Assembly: GCF_024707525.1 (NCBI RefSeq)
Contig: NZ_CP062231.1
Location: forward strand, 248,001 to 312,000
Source of the DNA: Rhizobium sp. TH2
Lineage (GTDB): Bacteria; Pseudomonadota; Alphaproteobacteria; Rhizobiales; Rhizobiaceae
Direction of reading: 5' to 3'
DNA: 64,000 nucleotides
Below the pieces are notes generated by a model. The model saw only the letters and a list, made by a program, of their open reading frames with translations. It was not told where the DNA came from and searched no databases. Below, one piece after another: positions 7,637 through 15,774 of the stretch. The stretch's first letter is position 1. The number at the start of each line of letters is the position of its first letter. The position numbers were made by a program, and so were the translations under genes.

Positions 7637-8113
7637 ATGGCCTATCAATCGCAGACGGAACTGGTGGCCGAAATCGCCGGCCTGCTCGCCGAATACCACA
7701 AGCGGAAATCCGCCTTCACGAGGTTCGGGCTGCGGGGCGGCGTCGCGCTCAACCGCGATCCCGCCGGCTGCATCATCATGACGAGCGCCACCCAGAACGA
7801 CGAGACCTACCAGGTCCGCGACGCCGCGTTGCGCAAGGGCCAGGCCTCCGAGAAGGACGCCTTCTTCGCCGGCGTCGAGAAATTCGCCGCCAACGGCGCC
7901 TTCCTCGCCTGGAACGGCAAGCGCCCGCCGGGAAAATTCGACACGGTCCGCGACATGAGCGAAAGCTTCGCCCACCCGACCATGACCATCGAGATGGCCT
8001 ACCAACGCCGTGGCGAGGCCGATGAGCACCGCCTCAACATGTTCTTCATCGGCTTCGCCGACGAGGCCGCCGCGGCAGAATATGCCGAGAGGAAGTCGGC
8101 GTTGGTCAAGTGA
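7637..8113 (+). CDS. Conserved hypothetical protein
   Basis: A 158-residue soluble protein of unknown function, with no signal peptide or membrane helix. The ATG at 7637 has a GAGGAT ribosome binding site. The stop codon abuts, tail to tail, the stop codon of the desaturase gene on the other strand (TGA directly followed by TCA at 8111-8116), so the two genes share no spacer. The coding pattern is convincing, but nothing in it points to a biochemical role. Confidence 0.75.
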   Translation: MAYQSQTELVAEIAGLLAEYHKRKSAFTRFGLRGGVALNRDPAGCIIMTSATQNDETYQVRDAALRKGQASEKDAFFAGVEKFAANGAFLAWNGKRPPGKFDTVRDMSESFAHPTMTIEMAYQRRGEADEHRLNMFFIGFADEAAAAEYAERKSALVK

Positions 8114-9004
8114 TCAGCGCAAGCCTTCGATGTATTTCGCGTTGAACCTGACATAGCCGTCTTCCGTCACCTTGAGATGGTTCTCGACGATCTCATGGAA
8201 TTCCGGCAGCCGGTGAAACGGCACGCTCGGATAGGAATGATGCTCGGCGTGATAGGGCATGTTCCAGGCGAGCCTGCGCACCAGCCAGTTCGTCGCCGTC
8301 GTCCGCGTGTTTTCCAGCATGTTGGCGACGAACGGGCACCGCCCATGCTCGGCCAGCAGGTAGAGCCTTAGGAACGGCTGGCCGAGGAGTGCGGGGATAA
8401 TCCACACCCAGAGCAGCACATCGGTCCCGAGCCAGAGCGAGCCGGCGATCAGCACCGCATAAAGCGCCAGGATGACTTGCGCCTCGCGCCGCACCTTCGC
8501 CTCGCCCTTACCAGGAATATACGACGCCTTCCCACCACCGAACGCGTGCACCACCACGCCTTTGACCTGCCCCCACCACACCGGCAGGCCCGAGACGTGG
8601 ACGATATATTGCGCCATCGTTTCCGGCTTCGGCCCGGCCAACTCCGGATCGTTGTCCGGATCCTGTGTGTAGCGATGGTGCGCGAAATGGAAATAGCGGA
8701 ACCAGTCCGCGCCAAGGCTCAGCATGAAGCCGGAGACCCGAGCGACCCAGTCGTTCAGCCACTCGCTGGCAAACGGCGTCCGGTGCACGGCCTCATGCAG
8801 CAGCGTGAACAGGAAGACGATCAATATCCCCTGCGGCAGCATCAGCGCCCACCAGAACGGCACGCGTATCGCGATCAGCACACCCAAGAGCACGATCAGC
8901 CCCCAGTGCACGGCGAGATGCGCCAACCCCGCGGCGTCGGATTTTTCCGTCAGCCGGTCGCGCTGTTCCGGCGTCAGCGAGGCAATGATGTCGCGATGAT
9001 CCAT
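8114..9004 (-). CDS. Membrane fatty acid desaturase
   Basis: A 296-residue integral membrane di-iron desaturase of the fatty acid desaturase superfamily. The three histidine boxes are present and correctly spaced: HEAVH (residues 70-74), HFAHH (106-110) and HAEHH (252-256). Hydrophobic segments near 30-68 and 175-205 anchor it in the inner membrane. Such enzymes introduce a double bond into acyl or related lipid chains using O2 and an electron donor. The exact substrate cannot be told; rhizobial relatives act on acyl lipids or carotenoid-type compounds. It is divergent from the SOS-box gene at 9158. Confidence 0.9.
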   Translation of the reverse strand: MDHRDIIASLTPEQRDRLTEKSDAAGLAHLAVHWGLIVLLGVLIAIRVPFWWALMLPQGILIVFLFTLLHEAVHRTPFASEWLNDWVARVSGFMLSLGADWFRYFHFAHHRYTQDPDNDPELAGPKPETMAQYIVHVSGLPVWWGQVKGVVVHAFGGGKASYIPGKGEAKVRREAQVILALYAVLIAGSLWLGTDVLLWVWIIPALLGQPFLRLYLLAEHGRCPFVANMLENTRTTATNWLVRRLAWNMPYHAEHHSYPSVPFHRLPEFHEIVENHLKVTEDGYVRFNAKYIEGLR

Positions 9005-9064
9005 GATGCAAATCCTGATTATGTCTAATCATAAGAGCAGATTCCCAAATCGCAAAGTCCGTTC

Positions 9065-9099
9065 TTGACTCATCGTGCGGAATAGAACAAAATAGGAAC
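9065..9099 (+). promoter_or_regulatory. Promoter overlapped by an alphaproteobacterial LexA (SOS) box
   Basis: TTGACT (9065-9070) and CAAAAT (9088-9093), 17 bases apart, make a sigma-70-type promoter. A direct repeat GAAC-AAAATAG-GAAC at 9085-9099 covers the -10. This is the reverse complement of GTTC-N7-GTTC, the LexA operator of alphaproteobacteria. It reads into the small gene at 9158, and the match to the consensus core is exact. Confidence 0.7.
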
Positions 9100-9157
9100 A
9101 TATTCCATCGGCAAGACGGATGTCCGTCAGCATTACACAGTATCAAGGAGACCTCTC

Positions 9158-9403
9158 GTGACAGCACAAGGGGATGGACAACTGCGCCTTTTCGCCGAGC
9201 CGACGCCTCTCCAGCCGGAGGACGAGGTCGCCCAGGCGCTCGCCTGGCACGATGGCGACCCGATCGCGACGATCGCGACGCTGATCGAGGACTGCGCCTT
9301 CCTGCGCCAGGAGCTTGCGGCGGCCGAACAACTGCTGAGCAAGGGCTTTGGAAGGGGCTGGGTGCCGAAGATGGAAAGGATGGTTAGCGCACCGCCACGA
9401 TGA
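9158..9403 (+). CDS. Small conserved protein, probably SOS-inducible
   Basis: An 81-residue protein, not assigned to any family with known function. It contains [20 protein letters not shown] followed by a helical [14 protein letters not shown] segment that may form a coiled coil, and a basic [12 protein letters not shown] tail. From memory similar small proteins are common in rhizobia. The start is the GTG at 9158, and an AAGGAGA ribosome binding site lies just upstream. The promoter carries a perfect LexA-type GAAC-N7-GAAC box, so induction by DNA damage is inferred. Its 3' end overlaps the end of tam on the opposite strand by 20 bases. Confidence 0.8.
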   Translation: MTAQGDGQLRLFAEPTPLQPEDEVAQALAWHDGDPIATIATLIEDCAFLRQELAAAEQLLSKGFGRGWVPKMERMVSAPPR

Positions 9404-10151
9404 ACAGCCTGGGAAACCGGAACAGAACCTTGCCATCGGCCGTCCTGGGGTAAGCCTTTTCCAACCGCGCGGAATAGGCCTTCAGGAAGCCGTCGCGATG
9501 CTCGGGGCCGGCATGGTCGAGATAGGTCCGCAGGCCCGAGCCCTTGACCCATTCGACGATCGCCGCGGCGTCAGTGAGCGGATGATTGTAGATCGTGTGC
9601 CAGATTTCGACGCGCGATGCCTTCGGCGCCAGCCGATCGTAATAGGCCGATGGCGCCGGCAGCGGCGCCCGGCGGATCGATTGCCCTTCGAAGAGCGGCG
9701 CCCACGGCCCGTCATGCGCCGTGTCTTCCATCGCGCGATGGCTCGGCTCGTCGAGATTGTCGGGCATCTGCACCGCCAGCACGCCACCCGTCGCCAGCCC
9801 GCCCATCAGGCGTTCGAAAATATCGAGATGGTTGGGCAGCCACTGGAACACGGCATTGGCGAAGAGCAGGTTCTGCGGCCGGTCCGGCTGCCATGTCGCG
9901 AGATCGGCCTTGTGGAACGTCGTATAGGGCAGCCGCTTGGCCGCGGCCGCCAGCATGTCGTCGTCGCTGTCGAGGCCGGAGATCGCGTCGGGACCGAAGC
10001 GCTCGACCAGAAGCTCGGTGGAATTGCCCGGCCCGCAGCCGAGGTCGATGCCGCGCGAGACATGTTCGAGCGGCACCTGTGCCAGCAGGTCGCGCGGCGG
10101 CCGCGTGCGCTCGTCCTCGAATTTCACATATTGCTGCGCCGACCACACCAT
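9384..10151 (-). CDS. tam: Trans-aconitate 2-methyltransferase
   Basis: A 255-residue SAM-dependent methyltransferase that methylates trans-aconitate, a spontaneous isomer of the TCA intermediate cis-aconitate and an inhibitor of aconitase. The N-terminus [20 protein letters not shown] is the Tam signature. The SAM site [12 protein letters not shown] follows, then DSDDDML. The ATG at 10151 is chosen because it gives the usual family N-terminus (MVWSAQQY); a start nine codons upstream is less likely. The gene lies 33 bases downstream of the DauA-like oxidase and may be co-transcribed with it. Confidence 0.93.
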   Translation of the reverse strand: MVWSAQQYVKFEDERTRPPRDLLAQVPLEHVSRGIDLGCGPGNSTELLVERFGPDAISGLDSDDDMLAAAAKRLPYTTFHKADLATWQPDRPQNLLFANAVFQWLPNHLDIFERLMGGLATGGVLAVQMPDNLDEPSHRAMEDTAHDGPWAPLFEGQSIRRAPLPAPSAYYDRLAPKASRVEIWHTIYNHPLTDAAAIVEWVKGSGLRTYLDHAGPEHRDGFLKAYSARLEKAYPRTADGKVLFRFPRLFIVAVR

Positions 10152-10184
10152 GCCGAACCTCCATACGCTTCGGCCCAACCTAAT

Positions 10185-11300
10185 TCAGAAACGGCCGGGC
10201 GAGAAGAGCGCGGGATCGAGCGATGCATGCGAAAAGCTCTCCGGGACAGTGCTTTCGCAAAGCATCGAAGCGGCAAGCGCGCCGAGCGCGGGCGAGCTGA
10301 GGATGCCGTAGCCGCCCTGTCCCGCGAGCCAGAAGAAGCGGGGATTGTCGGGTGCCGACCCGATTACCGGCAGTCGGTCGGGGGCAAAGCTGCGCATGCC
10401 GGCCCAGCTTTTCGCGACGCGATCGACCTTGACCGTCGTGGCTTCCTCGAAATGATGCACCGCCCAGGCGATGTCGATTTCCTCGGGCTGCACGTCGGCC
10501 GGCTCGCACGGCGTCTCGTCGGCGGGCGAGACGAGCAGGCGTCCGGCGTCGGGCTTGAAGTAGAACTCCTCGTCCAACTCGTTGATCTCGGGCATGGCGC
10601 CGAGGTCCATGCCGGGAACGTCGACGAGCACAGCGGTGCGCCGGTGCGGCAAGATGCCCTTTGGCCGGACACCCGCCATGGCGGCGACCCCGTCGGCCCA
10701 GCCGCCGGAAGCATTGACCAGCATGCGGACCGCGAGCGTGCCGCCGGCGGTTTCGATCCGCCAGCGCCGGCCATCGTCGCGGATATCGCGCACGCCGGCG
10801 CCGGTCCGGATCTCTGTGCCCGCCCGCCGCGCATTCTTCACAAAGCCCTGGAACAGGCTTTCGACCTCGATGTCCCAGAATTCCGGATCGTAGAAGGCCG
10901 CGGCAACATAGGCCGGATCGAGGAAAGGCACCCGCGCGATAGCCTCGTCGGGCGTCATCAGCGTCAGCGGCGCGTGGGGCGCCTCCGCCTCGAACCGGGC
11001 GCGGAGTCGTCCGGCTTTCTCGGCATTGGCAATGGTGATGCCGCCGCGTTGGCGGAGCAGGGGCACTGCGGAAAAGCTGTCTGGGGGCGTATCGAAGAAC
11101 GGGCGGGAAATCGCCGCCAGCTTGCAGACTTCCTCGCTGTTGTAGCGCAGTACAAACTCGGCGGCGGAGCGGCCGGTCGCGTGGTAGCCGAGCGCATCTT
11201 CCTGCTCCAGCACGACCACCGAGCGCCGGCCCGCCAGGAAATAGGCAAGCGACAGGCCGGCAATGCCGCCGCCGATGATTGCGATGTCGTAAGTCTGCAT
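10185..11300 (-). CDS. FAD-dependent amine/D-amino acid oxidoreductase (DauA-like)
   Basis: A 371-residue flavoenzyme of the DAO family. It begins with the FAD-binding motif IAIIGGGIAGLSLAYFLA, followed by VVVLEQEDALGYHATGRSAAEF, closely resembling D-arginine dehydrogenase DauA. Family members oxidise D-amino acids to 2-oxo acids and pass electrons to the respiratory chain or O2. The C-terminal GQGGYGILSSPALG loop also fits. The LysR gene and a divergent cationic or polar amino-acid binding protein lie next door, which supports a role in amino acid catabolism. The exact substrate is inferred from similarity only. Confidence 0.88.
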   Translation of the reverse strand: MQTYDIAIIGGGIAGLSLAYFLAGRRSVVVLEQEDALGYHATGRSAAEFVLRYNSEEVCKLAAISRPFFDTPPDSFSAVPLLRQRGGITIANAEKAGRLRARFEAEAPHAPLTLMTPDEAIARVPFLDPAYVAAAFYDPEFWDIEVESLFQGFVKNARRAGTEIRTGAGVRDIRDDGRRWRIETAGGTLAVRMLVNASGGWADGVAAMAGVRPKGILPHRRTAVLVDVPGMDLGAMPEINELDEEFYFKPDAGRLLVSPADETPCEPADVQPEEIDIAWAVHHFEEATTVKVDRVAKSWAGMRSFAPDRLPVIGSAPDNPRFFWLAGQGGYGILSSPALGALAASMLCESTVPESFSHASLDPALFSPGRF

Positions 11301-11390
11301 GGCGCTCTCCCCAGACGAGAGCTACAGGCAGACGCGACCGCGTTCAAATTTATAGGAGGAAAGACCGACATAAGCCAAATTGATGCTCAT

Positions 11391-12329
11391 CTAGATGTGG
11401 ATCAGTGGCTCCAGCCCCTGCATGTGGGCGAGGAATGCACGCTCTGCCGGGTTCAGCATGGCGGCGGGATTGGTGATGATGAAGACGTCGGTTTCCGGCA
11501 GGCTGTCATAGGGCGGCAGCTGCCAGAGCACGCCCTCGGCGACCATGGGCTGGGTAAGGTGCGTCGGCAGCATGCCGATGCCGACATTGGCCGCGATCAG
11601 CCGCGTGACCTCCTCGACATGCGAGGAGACGGCGCGCACTTCCTGTCCGAACGAGCCGATTGCCCGCACCGCGGTCACTGCGTTCATGTGTTGGCCACCC
11701 AGCACATCGGCGGTGAAGGCGACGTAGTAGTCGCCGCGCAGGTCGTTGAGCGCGGCATCCCTGACACCGAACAGCCGGTGGCCTCGGCCGCAATAGAGGG
11801 CATAGAACTCGCGTTTGTAGAGCAGCTTGTCGAGGCCGGGCGGGATGATGCCGTCGCACAGGCCGATGCTGGCAAGGCCGCGCTCGACGGCGCTGATGAC
11901 ATCGGCGGTGGTCTCGATGGTAACGCTCATCGTCACCTTGGGGTGGCTGTCGAAGAAGGAGGCCAGCCGCGCGTCCCATCCCGGATGATGGACATGGCTG
12001 ACCGAATGGATGCTGACATGGCCGGAAATGTCGGTGCCCGCACTTTCGAGTGCATCAGGCAGGCGCACCACGGCGGCGAAGATCTCACGCGCCTGGCGGT
12101 GCAGCCGCTCGCCGGCCTCGGTCACCTCGAAGCGGCCCGGTCGGCGGTCGATCAGGCGGTGACCGGCCGTCTGCTCAAGCCGTTTGAGCGCCATCGAGAC
12201 GGCCGGTTGCTGCAGCAGCAGACGATTGGCGGCCGCCGTGATCGAGCCCTCCTCGACCACGACCACGAAGGTGCGCAACAGGTTCCAGTCGAGATTATGT
12301 GCGAAGCGCTCAAGCCGGCTTTCGGCCAT
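11391..12329 (-). CDS. LysR-family transcriptional regulator
   Basis: A 312-residue LysR regulator. The N-terminal winged HTH reads LDWNLLRTFVVVVEEGSITAAANRLLLQQPAVSMALKRLE when pieced together from residues about 13-52. A periplasmic-binding-like effector domain follows. It has an AAGGAGAT ribosome binding site. It is divergent from the amino-acid binding protein gene at 12466, and a GTTGA-N11-TCAAC site lies between them. The DauA-like oxidase gene follows on the same strand after 90 bases. It probably responds to an amino acid and controls both neighbours. Confidence 0.92.
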   Translation of the reverse strand: MAESRLERFAHNLDWNLLRTFVVVVEEGSITAAANRLLLQQPAVSMALKRLEQTAGHRLIDRRPGRFEVTEAGERLHRQAREIFAAVVRLPDALESAGTDISGHVSIHSVSHVHHPGWDARLASFFDSHPKVTMSVTIETTADVISAVERGLASIGLCDGIIPPGLDKLLYKREFYALYCGRGHRLFGVRDAALNDLRGDYYVAFTADVLGGQHMNAVTAVRAIGSFGQEVRAVSSHVEEVTRLIAANVGIGMLPTHLTQPMVAEGVLWQLPPYDSLPETDVFIITNPAAMLNPAERAFLAHMQGLEPLIHI

Positions 12330-12364
12330 TCATCGATCTCCTTATGCCTATCCACATCATTCAG

Positions 12365-12385
12365 GTTGATAGCGACTATTTCAAC
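12365..12385. promoter_or_regulatory. Probable LysR binding site (T-N11-A)
   Basis: GTTGA-TAGCGACTATT-TCAAC lies midway in the 136-base gap between the divergent LysR and binding-protein genes. The 5-bp perfect dyad with an 11-base centre is the classical LysR T-N11-A pattern. Confidence 0.5.
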
Positions 12386-12465
12386 TATCTATTTCATTTA
12401 TGCCGGTCCGGCGCATAGGATTGATCGCAAGATGCCGCAAAGGCATCAGCAACAGGGGAATTGTC

Positions 12466-13233
12466 ATGAAGAAAATCCTGCTCGCGGCGGCATTCGCCGC
12501 ACTATCCGCATTTTCCGCCCAGGCGGCCGAGAAGCTGGTGATCGGCACCGAAGGCGCCTATCCGCCGTTCAATTTCATCGACGCATCCGGCAAGGTCGGC
12601 GGCTTCGACATCGATATCGGCATGGCGCTGTGCGCCGAGATGAAGGTCGAATGCACTGTCGTGACGCAGGATTGGGACGGTATCATCCCGGCGCTGCAGG
12701 CCAAGAAGTTCGACTTCATGATCGCCTCGATGTTCATTACGCCCGAGCGTGCCGAGAAGGTCGCCTTCACGAAACCCTACTTCAAGGCGCCGATGACCCA
12801 CATCGCGCCGAAGGGATCGGGCATCACCGACTTCACCAATGAGGGCATGAAGGGCAAGACGATCGGCGCGCAATCCGGTACGACCCAGGCGGAATTTGCA
12901 ACGGCGACCTACCCGGATGCCGATATCAAGCTTTATCCGACCCAGGACGAGGTCAATCTCGACATGGTCAATGGCAGGCTCGATCTCGCGACCGGCGACA
13001 TGCTGCCGCTGATGGCCTGGCTGAAAAGCGAAGACGGCAAGTGCTGCGAACTGATCGGCAAGCCGATCACCGATGAGAAGTGGATCGGCAAGGGCGCCGG
13101 CATCGCGGTCAGGCTGGAAGACAAGGAACTGGTGGCCAAGCTGAACGCGGCGATCGACGCCATCCGCGCCGATGGGACGTATCAGAAGATCAACGCGAAA
13201 TACTTCCCGATCGATATTTATGACATGAAGTGA
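12466..13233 (+). CDS. ABC transporter amino-acid substrate-binding protein
   Basis: A 255-residue periplasmic binding protein of the polar/basic amino acid family (SBP_bac_3). The signal peptide MKKILLAAAFAALSAFSAQA is followed by EKLVIGTEGAYPPFNFIDASGKVGGFDIDIG, given here in running order of the mature N-terminus, typical of lysine/arginine/ornithine or octopine binders. The ATG at 12466 is chosen because it starts the signal peptide. No permease or ATPase gene adjoins it, so this is an orphan binding protein that must share a membrane complex encoded elsewhere. It is divergent from the LysR gene. Confidence 0.92.
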   Translation: MKKILLAAAFAALSAFSAQAAEKLVIGTEGAYPPFNFIDASGKVGGFDIDIGMALCAEMKVECTVVTQDWDGIIPALQAKKFDFMIASMFITPERAEKVAFTKPYFKAPMTHIAPKGSGITDFTNEGMKGKTIGAQSGTTQAEFATATYPDADIKLYPTQDEVNLDMVNGRLDLATGDMLPLMAWLKSEDGKCCELIGKPITDEKWIGKGAGIAVRLEDKELVAKLNAAIDAIRADGTYQKINAKYFPIDIYDMK

Positions 13234-13262
13234 GGAGGCGGGCACTAGATGCTCGGGAAAAA

Positions 13263-13385
13263 GCCCCTCATCTGCCTGCCGGCATCTTCTCCCCGTGAGG
13301 ACGGGGAGAAGGGACTCGTGGCACGGTTGGTGCCGCTAGCGTCCCCTCGCCCCGTTCTTACGGGGAGAGGGTTAGGGTGAGGGGC
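13263..13385. repeat. Two CTTCTCCCC-type extragenic repeats
   Basis: A reverse-oriented copy (13263-13315: GCCCCTCATCTGCCTGCC..CTTCTCCCC..GGGGAGAAGGG) matches the unit at 3241-3285. A second, more divergent unit (13341-13385) has CCCCGTTCTTACGGGG with a GGTGAGGGGC tail. Both sit between the convergent binding-protein and gpx genes, where they may also serve as transcription terminators. Confidence 0.75.
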
Positions 13386-13411
13386 AGCGTCCGGCAGGTG
13401 ACAGCGCCAGC

Positions 13412-13954
13412 CTACTCCGCCAGCGCCTTCTCGATATCGCCCACCAGCACCGGATCATCCGGCTTCATGTTGGGCGAATATCGGCCGATGACCTCGCCCT
13501 TGCGGGAGATCAGGAACTTTTCGAAATTCCACAGCACGTCTTCCGGTCTTTCCGGTCCCTGACCGGACTCGATCATGCGCTGGCGGAAGGTTTCGGCACC
13601 CTTCATGTCAGGGTGTTTCGTGGTCAGCGCGTGGTAGAGCGGGTGGGCATCCTCGCCCTTTACCGAGACCTTGGCGAACATCGGGAAGGTCACGTCATAG
13701 TTGAGTTGGCAGAAGGTGGCGATCTCCTGGTCCGAGCCGGGCTCCTGTTCCTTGAAATTGTTGGCGGGGAAGCCGAGGATTTCGAGACCCTGCTCGTGGC
13801 GGGCACGATAGAGTGCTTCGAGCCCCTCGTACTGAACGGTCAGGCCGCATTTGGAGGCTGTATTGACCACAAGCAGCACCTTGCCGGCGTAATCGCCGAG
13901 CTGTGCTGTCGTTCCATCGATGCGTTTCAGGGGAATATGCTGGATACCGGTCAC
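13412..13954 (-). CDS. Glutathione peroxidase (cysteine type)
   Basis: A 180-residue thioredoxin-fold peroxidase of the GPx/BsaA family that reduces organic hydroperoxides. The active-site segment NTASKCGLT places cysteine 36 where animal enzymes have selenocysteine. The FPANNF(K)EQEPG segment and LWNFEKF supply the Asn, Gln and Trp of the catalytic tetrad. The GTG at 13954 is preferred because the protein then begins MTGIQHIPLKRIDG, the normal family N-terminus; an upstream ATG would add about 30 unrelated residues. It stands alone, with repeats downstream. Confidence 0.92.
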   Translation of the reverse strand: MTGIQHIPLKRIDGTTAQLGDYAGKVLLVVNTASKCGLTVQYEGLEALYRARHEQGLEILGFPANNFKEQEPGSDQEIATFCQLNYDVTFPMFAKVSVKGEDAHPLYHALTTKHPDMKGAETFRQRMIESGQGPERPEDVLWNFEKFLISRKGEVIGRYSPNMKPDDPVLVGDIEKALAE

Positions 13955-14081
13955 GATTCTCGCTCCATTGGCTGAGTGACCAATATAGGAAGGCGGATCG
14001 GCGGGGTCGAGGGGGAGGCGGCATTCGTGCGAAACGCCGCGCAAGATTTATGTGACCCGCAAGCGGCGATGCGCTGTGCAA

Positions 14082-14570
14082 TCAAGAAGCAGCGGCCGCC
14101 GGGGCCATCTGCATCTGTGGCATGATTTTCTTCGCGGCGGCCATCAGTTGCGCCTGTTCCTCGGCGGTCAGGCCTTCGACGGTCTGGCGTTCGAGTTCGG
14201 CCCAGACGCGGGTGATCCGGTCGGTCATCTCGCGACCTTCGCGGGTCAGGTGGACCTGCGAGATGCGGCCGTCACTGGGACACTTCCGCCGTTCGATCAG
14301 GCCGTCGCGCTCCAGCCGGGCGACCGACTTGGCCACGGTCGAATGGTCGAGGCCGATCGACTCGCAGAGCGATTTCTGCGCCTCGCCGTTCTTCTCGGCG
14401 AGCTGCATCAGCAGGATTTCCTGGCCCGGAAACAGGCCGATATCAGCCAGCATGCTGGCAGCCTTCGCCCGGTGCGACCGGGCGAGGGCGAAGATGGCGA
14501 AGCTCACCGGGTAATCCGTCTTGAGACAAGCGCAGGGCGCAAGATTGAGGGACTCGCAGGCGTCTTCCAT
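14082..14570 (-). CDS. MarR-family transcriptional regulator
   Basis: A 162-residue MarR-type winged-helix repressor. The core includes FPGQEILLMQLAEKNGEAQ, the recognition region KSLCESIGLDHSTVAKSVARLE and the wing RRKCPSDGRISQVHLT. Several cysteines (positions 5, 13, 15, 68 and the wing Cys) could allow redox or electrophile sensing. The gene begins 17 bases after the old-yellow-enzyme gene on the same strand, so the two form an operon. Two copies of a GTTGGCAAC palindrome upstream of the operon are its likely operators. Confidence 0.92.
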   Translation of the reverse strand: MEDACESLNLAPCACLKTDYPVSFAIFALARSHRAKAASMLADIGLFPGQEILLMQLAEKNGEAQKSLCESIGLDHSTVAKSVARLERDGLIERRKCPSDGRISQVHLTREGREMTDRITRVWAELERQTVEGLTAEEQAQLMAAAKKIMPQMQMAPAAAAS

Positions 14571-14587
14571 TTCTCTACCATCGTTGT

Positions 14588-15670
14588 TTAGGCAACCGCC
14601 ACGGCTGGGCTCTGTTGCAGGGTCGGATAATCTATATAGCCTTTAGCACCGCCGGAGTAAAAGGTCGACGCATCAGGTTCGTTGAGTTCGGCGCCGGCTT
14701 TGAGGCGCTCGACGAAATCAGGGTTTGCCAGGCCCCAGCGGCCGACAGGGACGATGTCCGCAAGGCCCATCTCCACATCCCAGGCGATGTCTTGCAGCGG
14801 CCGGTCGTAGCGCAGCACGAGCAGCTTCTGCGACCAGCGGGCTCTGACATCGGCAAGGAACGTATCGTTGCCGAAGTGGTGGATGTGCAGGTAAACCAGA
14901 CCCAGCTTGTTGAGTTCGCTGATCAGGTAGCGATAGAGATCCTCGCCCTCCGGACCATCTTCCAGGCCACCGATGGCAAAGCCGGGCGACAGGCGGATGC
15001 CGGTGCGCTCAGGACCGATTTCATCGACGATGGCGCGGGCCACTTCGAGCGCGAAGCGCGCGCGGTTTTCGATCGTGCCGCCATAGGCATCGGTACGGAT
15101 GTTGGCGTTGGGGGCAAGGAACTGGTTGATCAGGTAACCGTTGGCGCCGTGGATTTCCACGCCGTCCAGGCCGGCATCGATCGCATTGCGGGCGGCCTGG
15201 CGGAAATCCTGAACCGTCTGCTTGATGTCATCGACAGTCATCTCGCGCGGCGCGGATGTCGTCTGCGGACCTGTCGGCGTGTACATCGGCTGGTTGGCGC
15301 CGATTGCCGAAGGAGCGAGAAGATCGCGATGGTGCGGGGTGTTGTCGACATGGCCCATGCGGCCGGCATGCATGATCTGCATGAAGATATGACCGCCTTC
15401 AGCATGGACGGCAGTGGCGACTTTCTTCCAGGCAGCAACCTGCTCCTGGCTATGGATACCGGGTGTCAGCATGTAGCCCTGGCCGTCTTCCGAGGGCTGG
15501 GTGCCTTCGGTGATCAACAGGCCAAGCGAGGCGCGCTGGGCGTAATAGGTGGGAACGAGGCCGGTGGGGGTGCCATCGGCATTGGCGCGGCTGCGGGTCA
15601 TCGGGGCGAGCGCCAGGCGATGCGGCAAATTGATGTGACCGAGTGTGGTCGGGCTCCAAAGGGAATTCAT
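14588..15670 (-). CDS. Old yellow enzyme family alkene reductase (NemA-like)
   Basis: A 360-residue FMN-dependent ene-reductase. Its N-terminus LWSPTTLGHINLPHRLALAP and the RSRANADGTPT segment are typical. HGAN(GY) at residues 174-179 supplies the substrate-anion-binding His174/Asn177 pair and a Tyr179. Such enzymes reduce activated C=C bonds, N-ethylmaleimide, nitrate esters and quinones, usually as an electrophile detoxification step. It is the first gene of an operon with a MarR repressor, the same logic as nemRA in enterobacteria, where the repressor is TetR-type. Confidence 0.93.
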   Translation of the reverse strand: MNSLWSPTTLGHINLPHRLALAPMTRSRANADGTPTGLVPTYYAQRASLGLLITEGTQPSEDGQGYMLTPGIHSQEQVAAWKKVATAVHAEGGHIFMQIMHAGRMGHVDNTPHHRDLLAPSAIGANQPMYTPTGPQTTSAPREMTVDDIKQTVQDFRQAARNAIDAGLDGVEIHGANGYLINQFLAPNANIRTDAYGGTIENRARFALEVARAIVDEIGPERTGIRLSPGFAIGGLEDGPEGEDLYRYLISELNKLGLVYLHIHHFGNDTFLADVRARWSQKLLVLRYDRPLQDIAWDVEMGLADIVPVGRWGLANPDFVERLKAGAELNEPDASTFYSGGAKGYIDYPTLQQSPAVAVA

Positions 15671-15691
15671 GGCAAGCTCTCCAAGATATAT

Positions 15692-15736
15692 GTGGTTGGC
15701 AACTGATATCTAGGAACGAGATTGGTGGTTGGCAAC
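15692..15736. promoter_or_regulatory. Tandem GTTGGCAAC operators upstream of the ene-reductase operon
   Basis: GTGGTTGGCAAC occurs at 15692-15703 and again at 15725-15736. The repeat distance is 33 bases, about three helical turns, so both copies face the same side of the DNA. Each contains GTTGGCAAC, a dyad with a single central base. They lie 22 to 66 bases upstream of the operon start and are the likely binding sites of the MarR protein. Confidence 0.65.
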
Positions 15737-15774
15737 ATGTATCGCGAAATTTTTTCCACGATTTTTGAAATGCG

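Noticed and set aside
9348-12842. A very long plus-strand open frame of more than 1100 codons
   Set aside because: It runs antisense to tam, the DauA-like oxidase and the LysR gene, all of which have clear family motifs. Long antisense frames are expected in high-GC DNA. Its product shows no domain.
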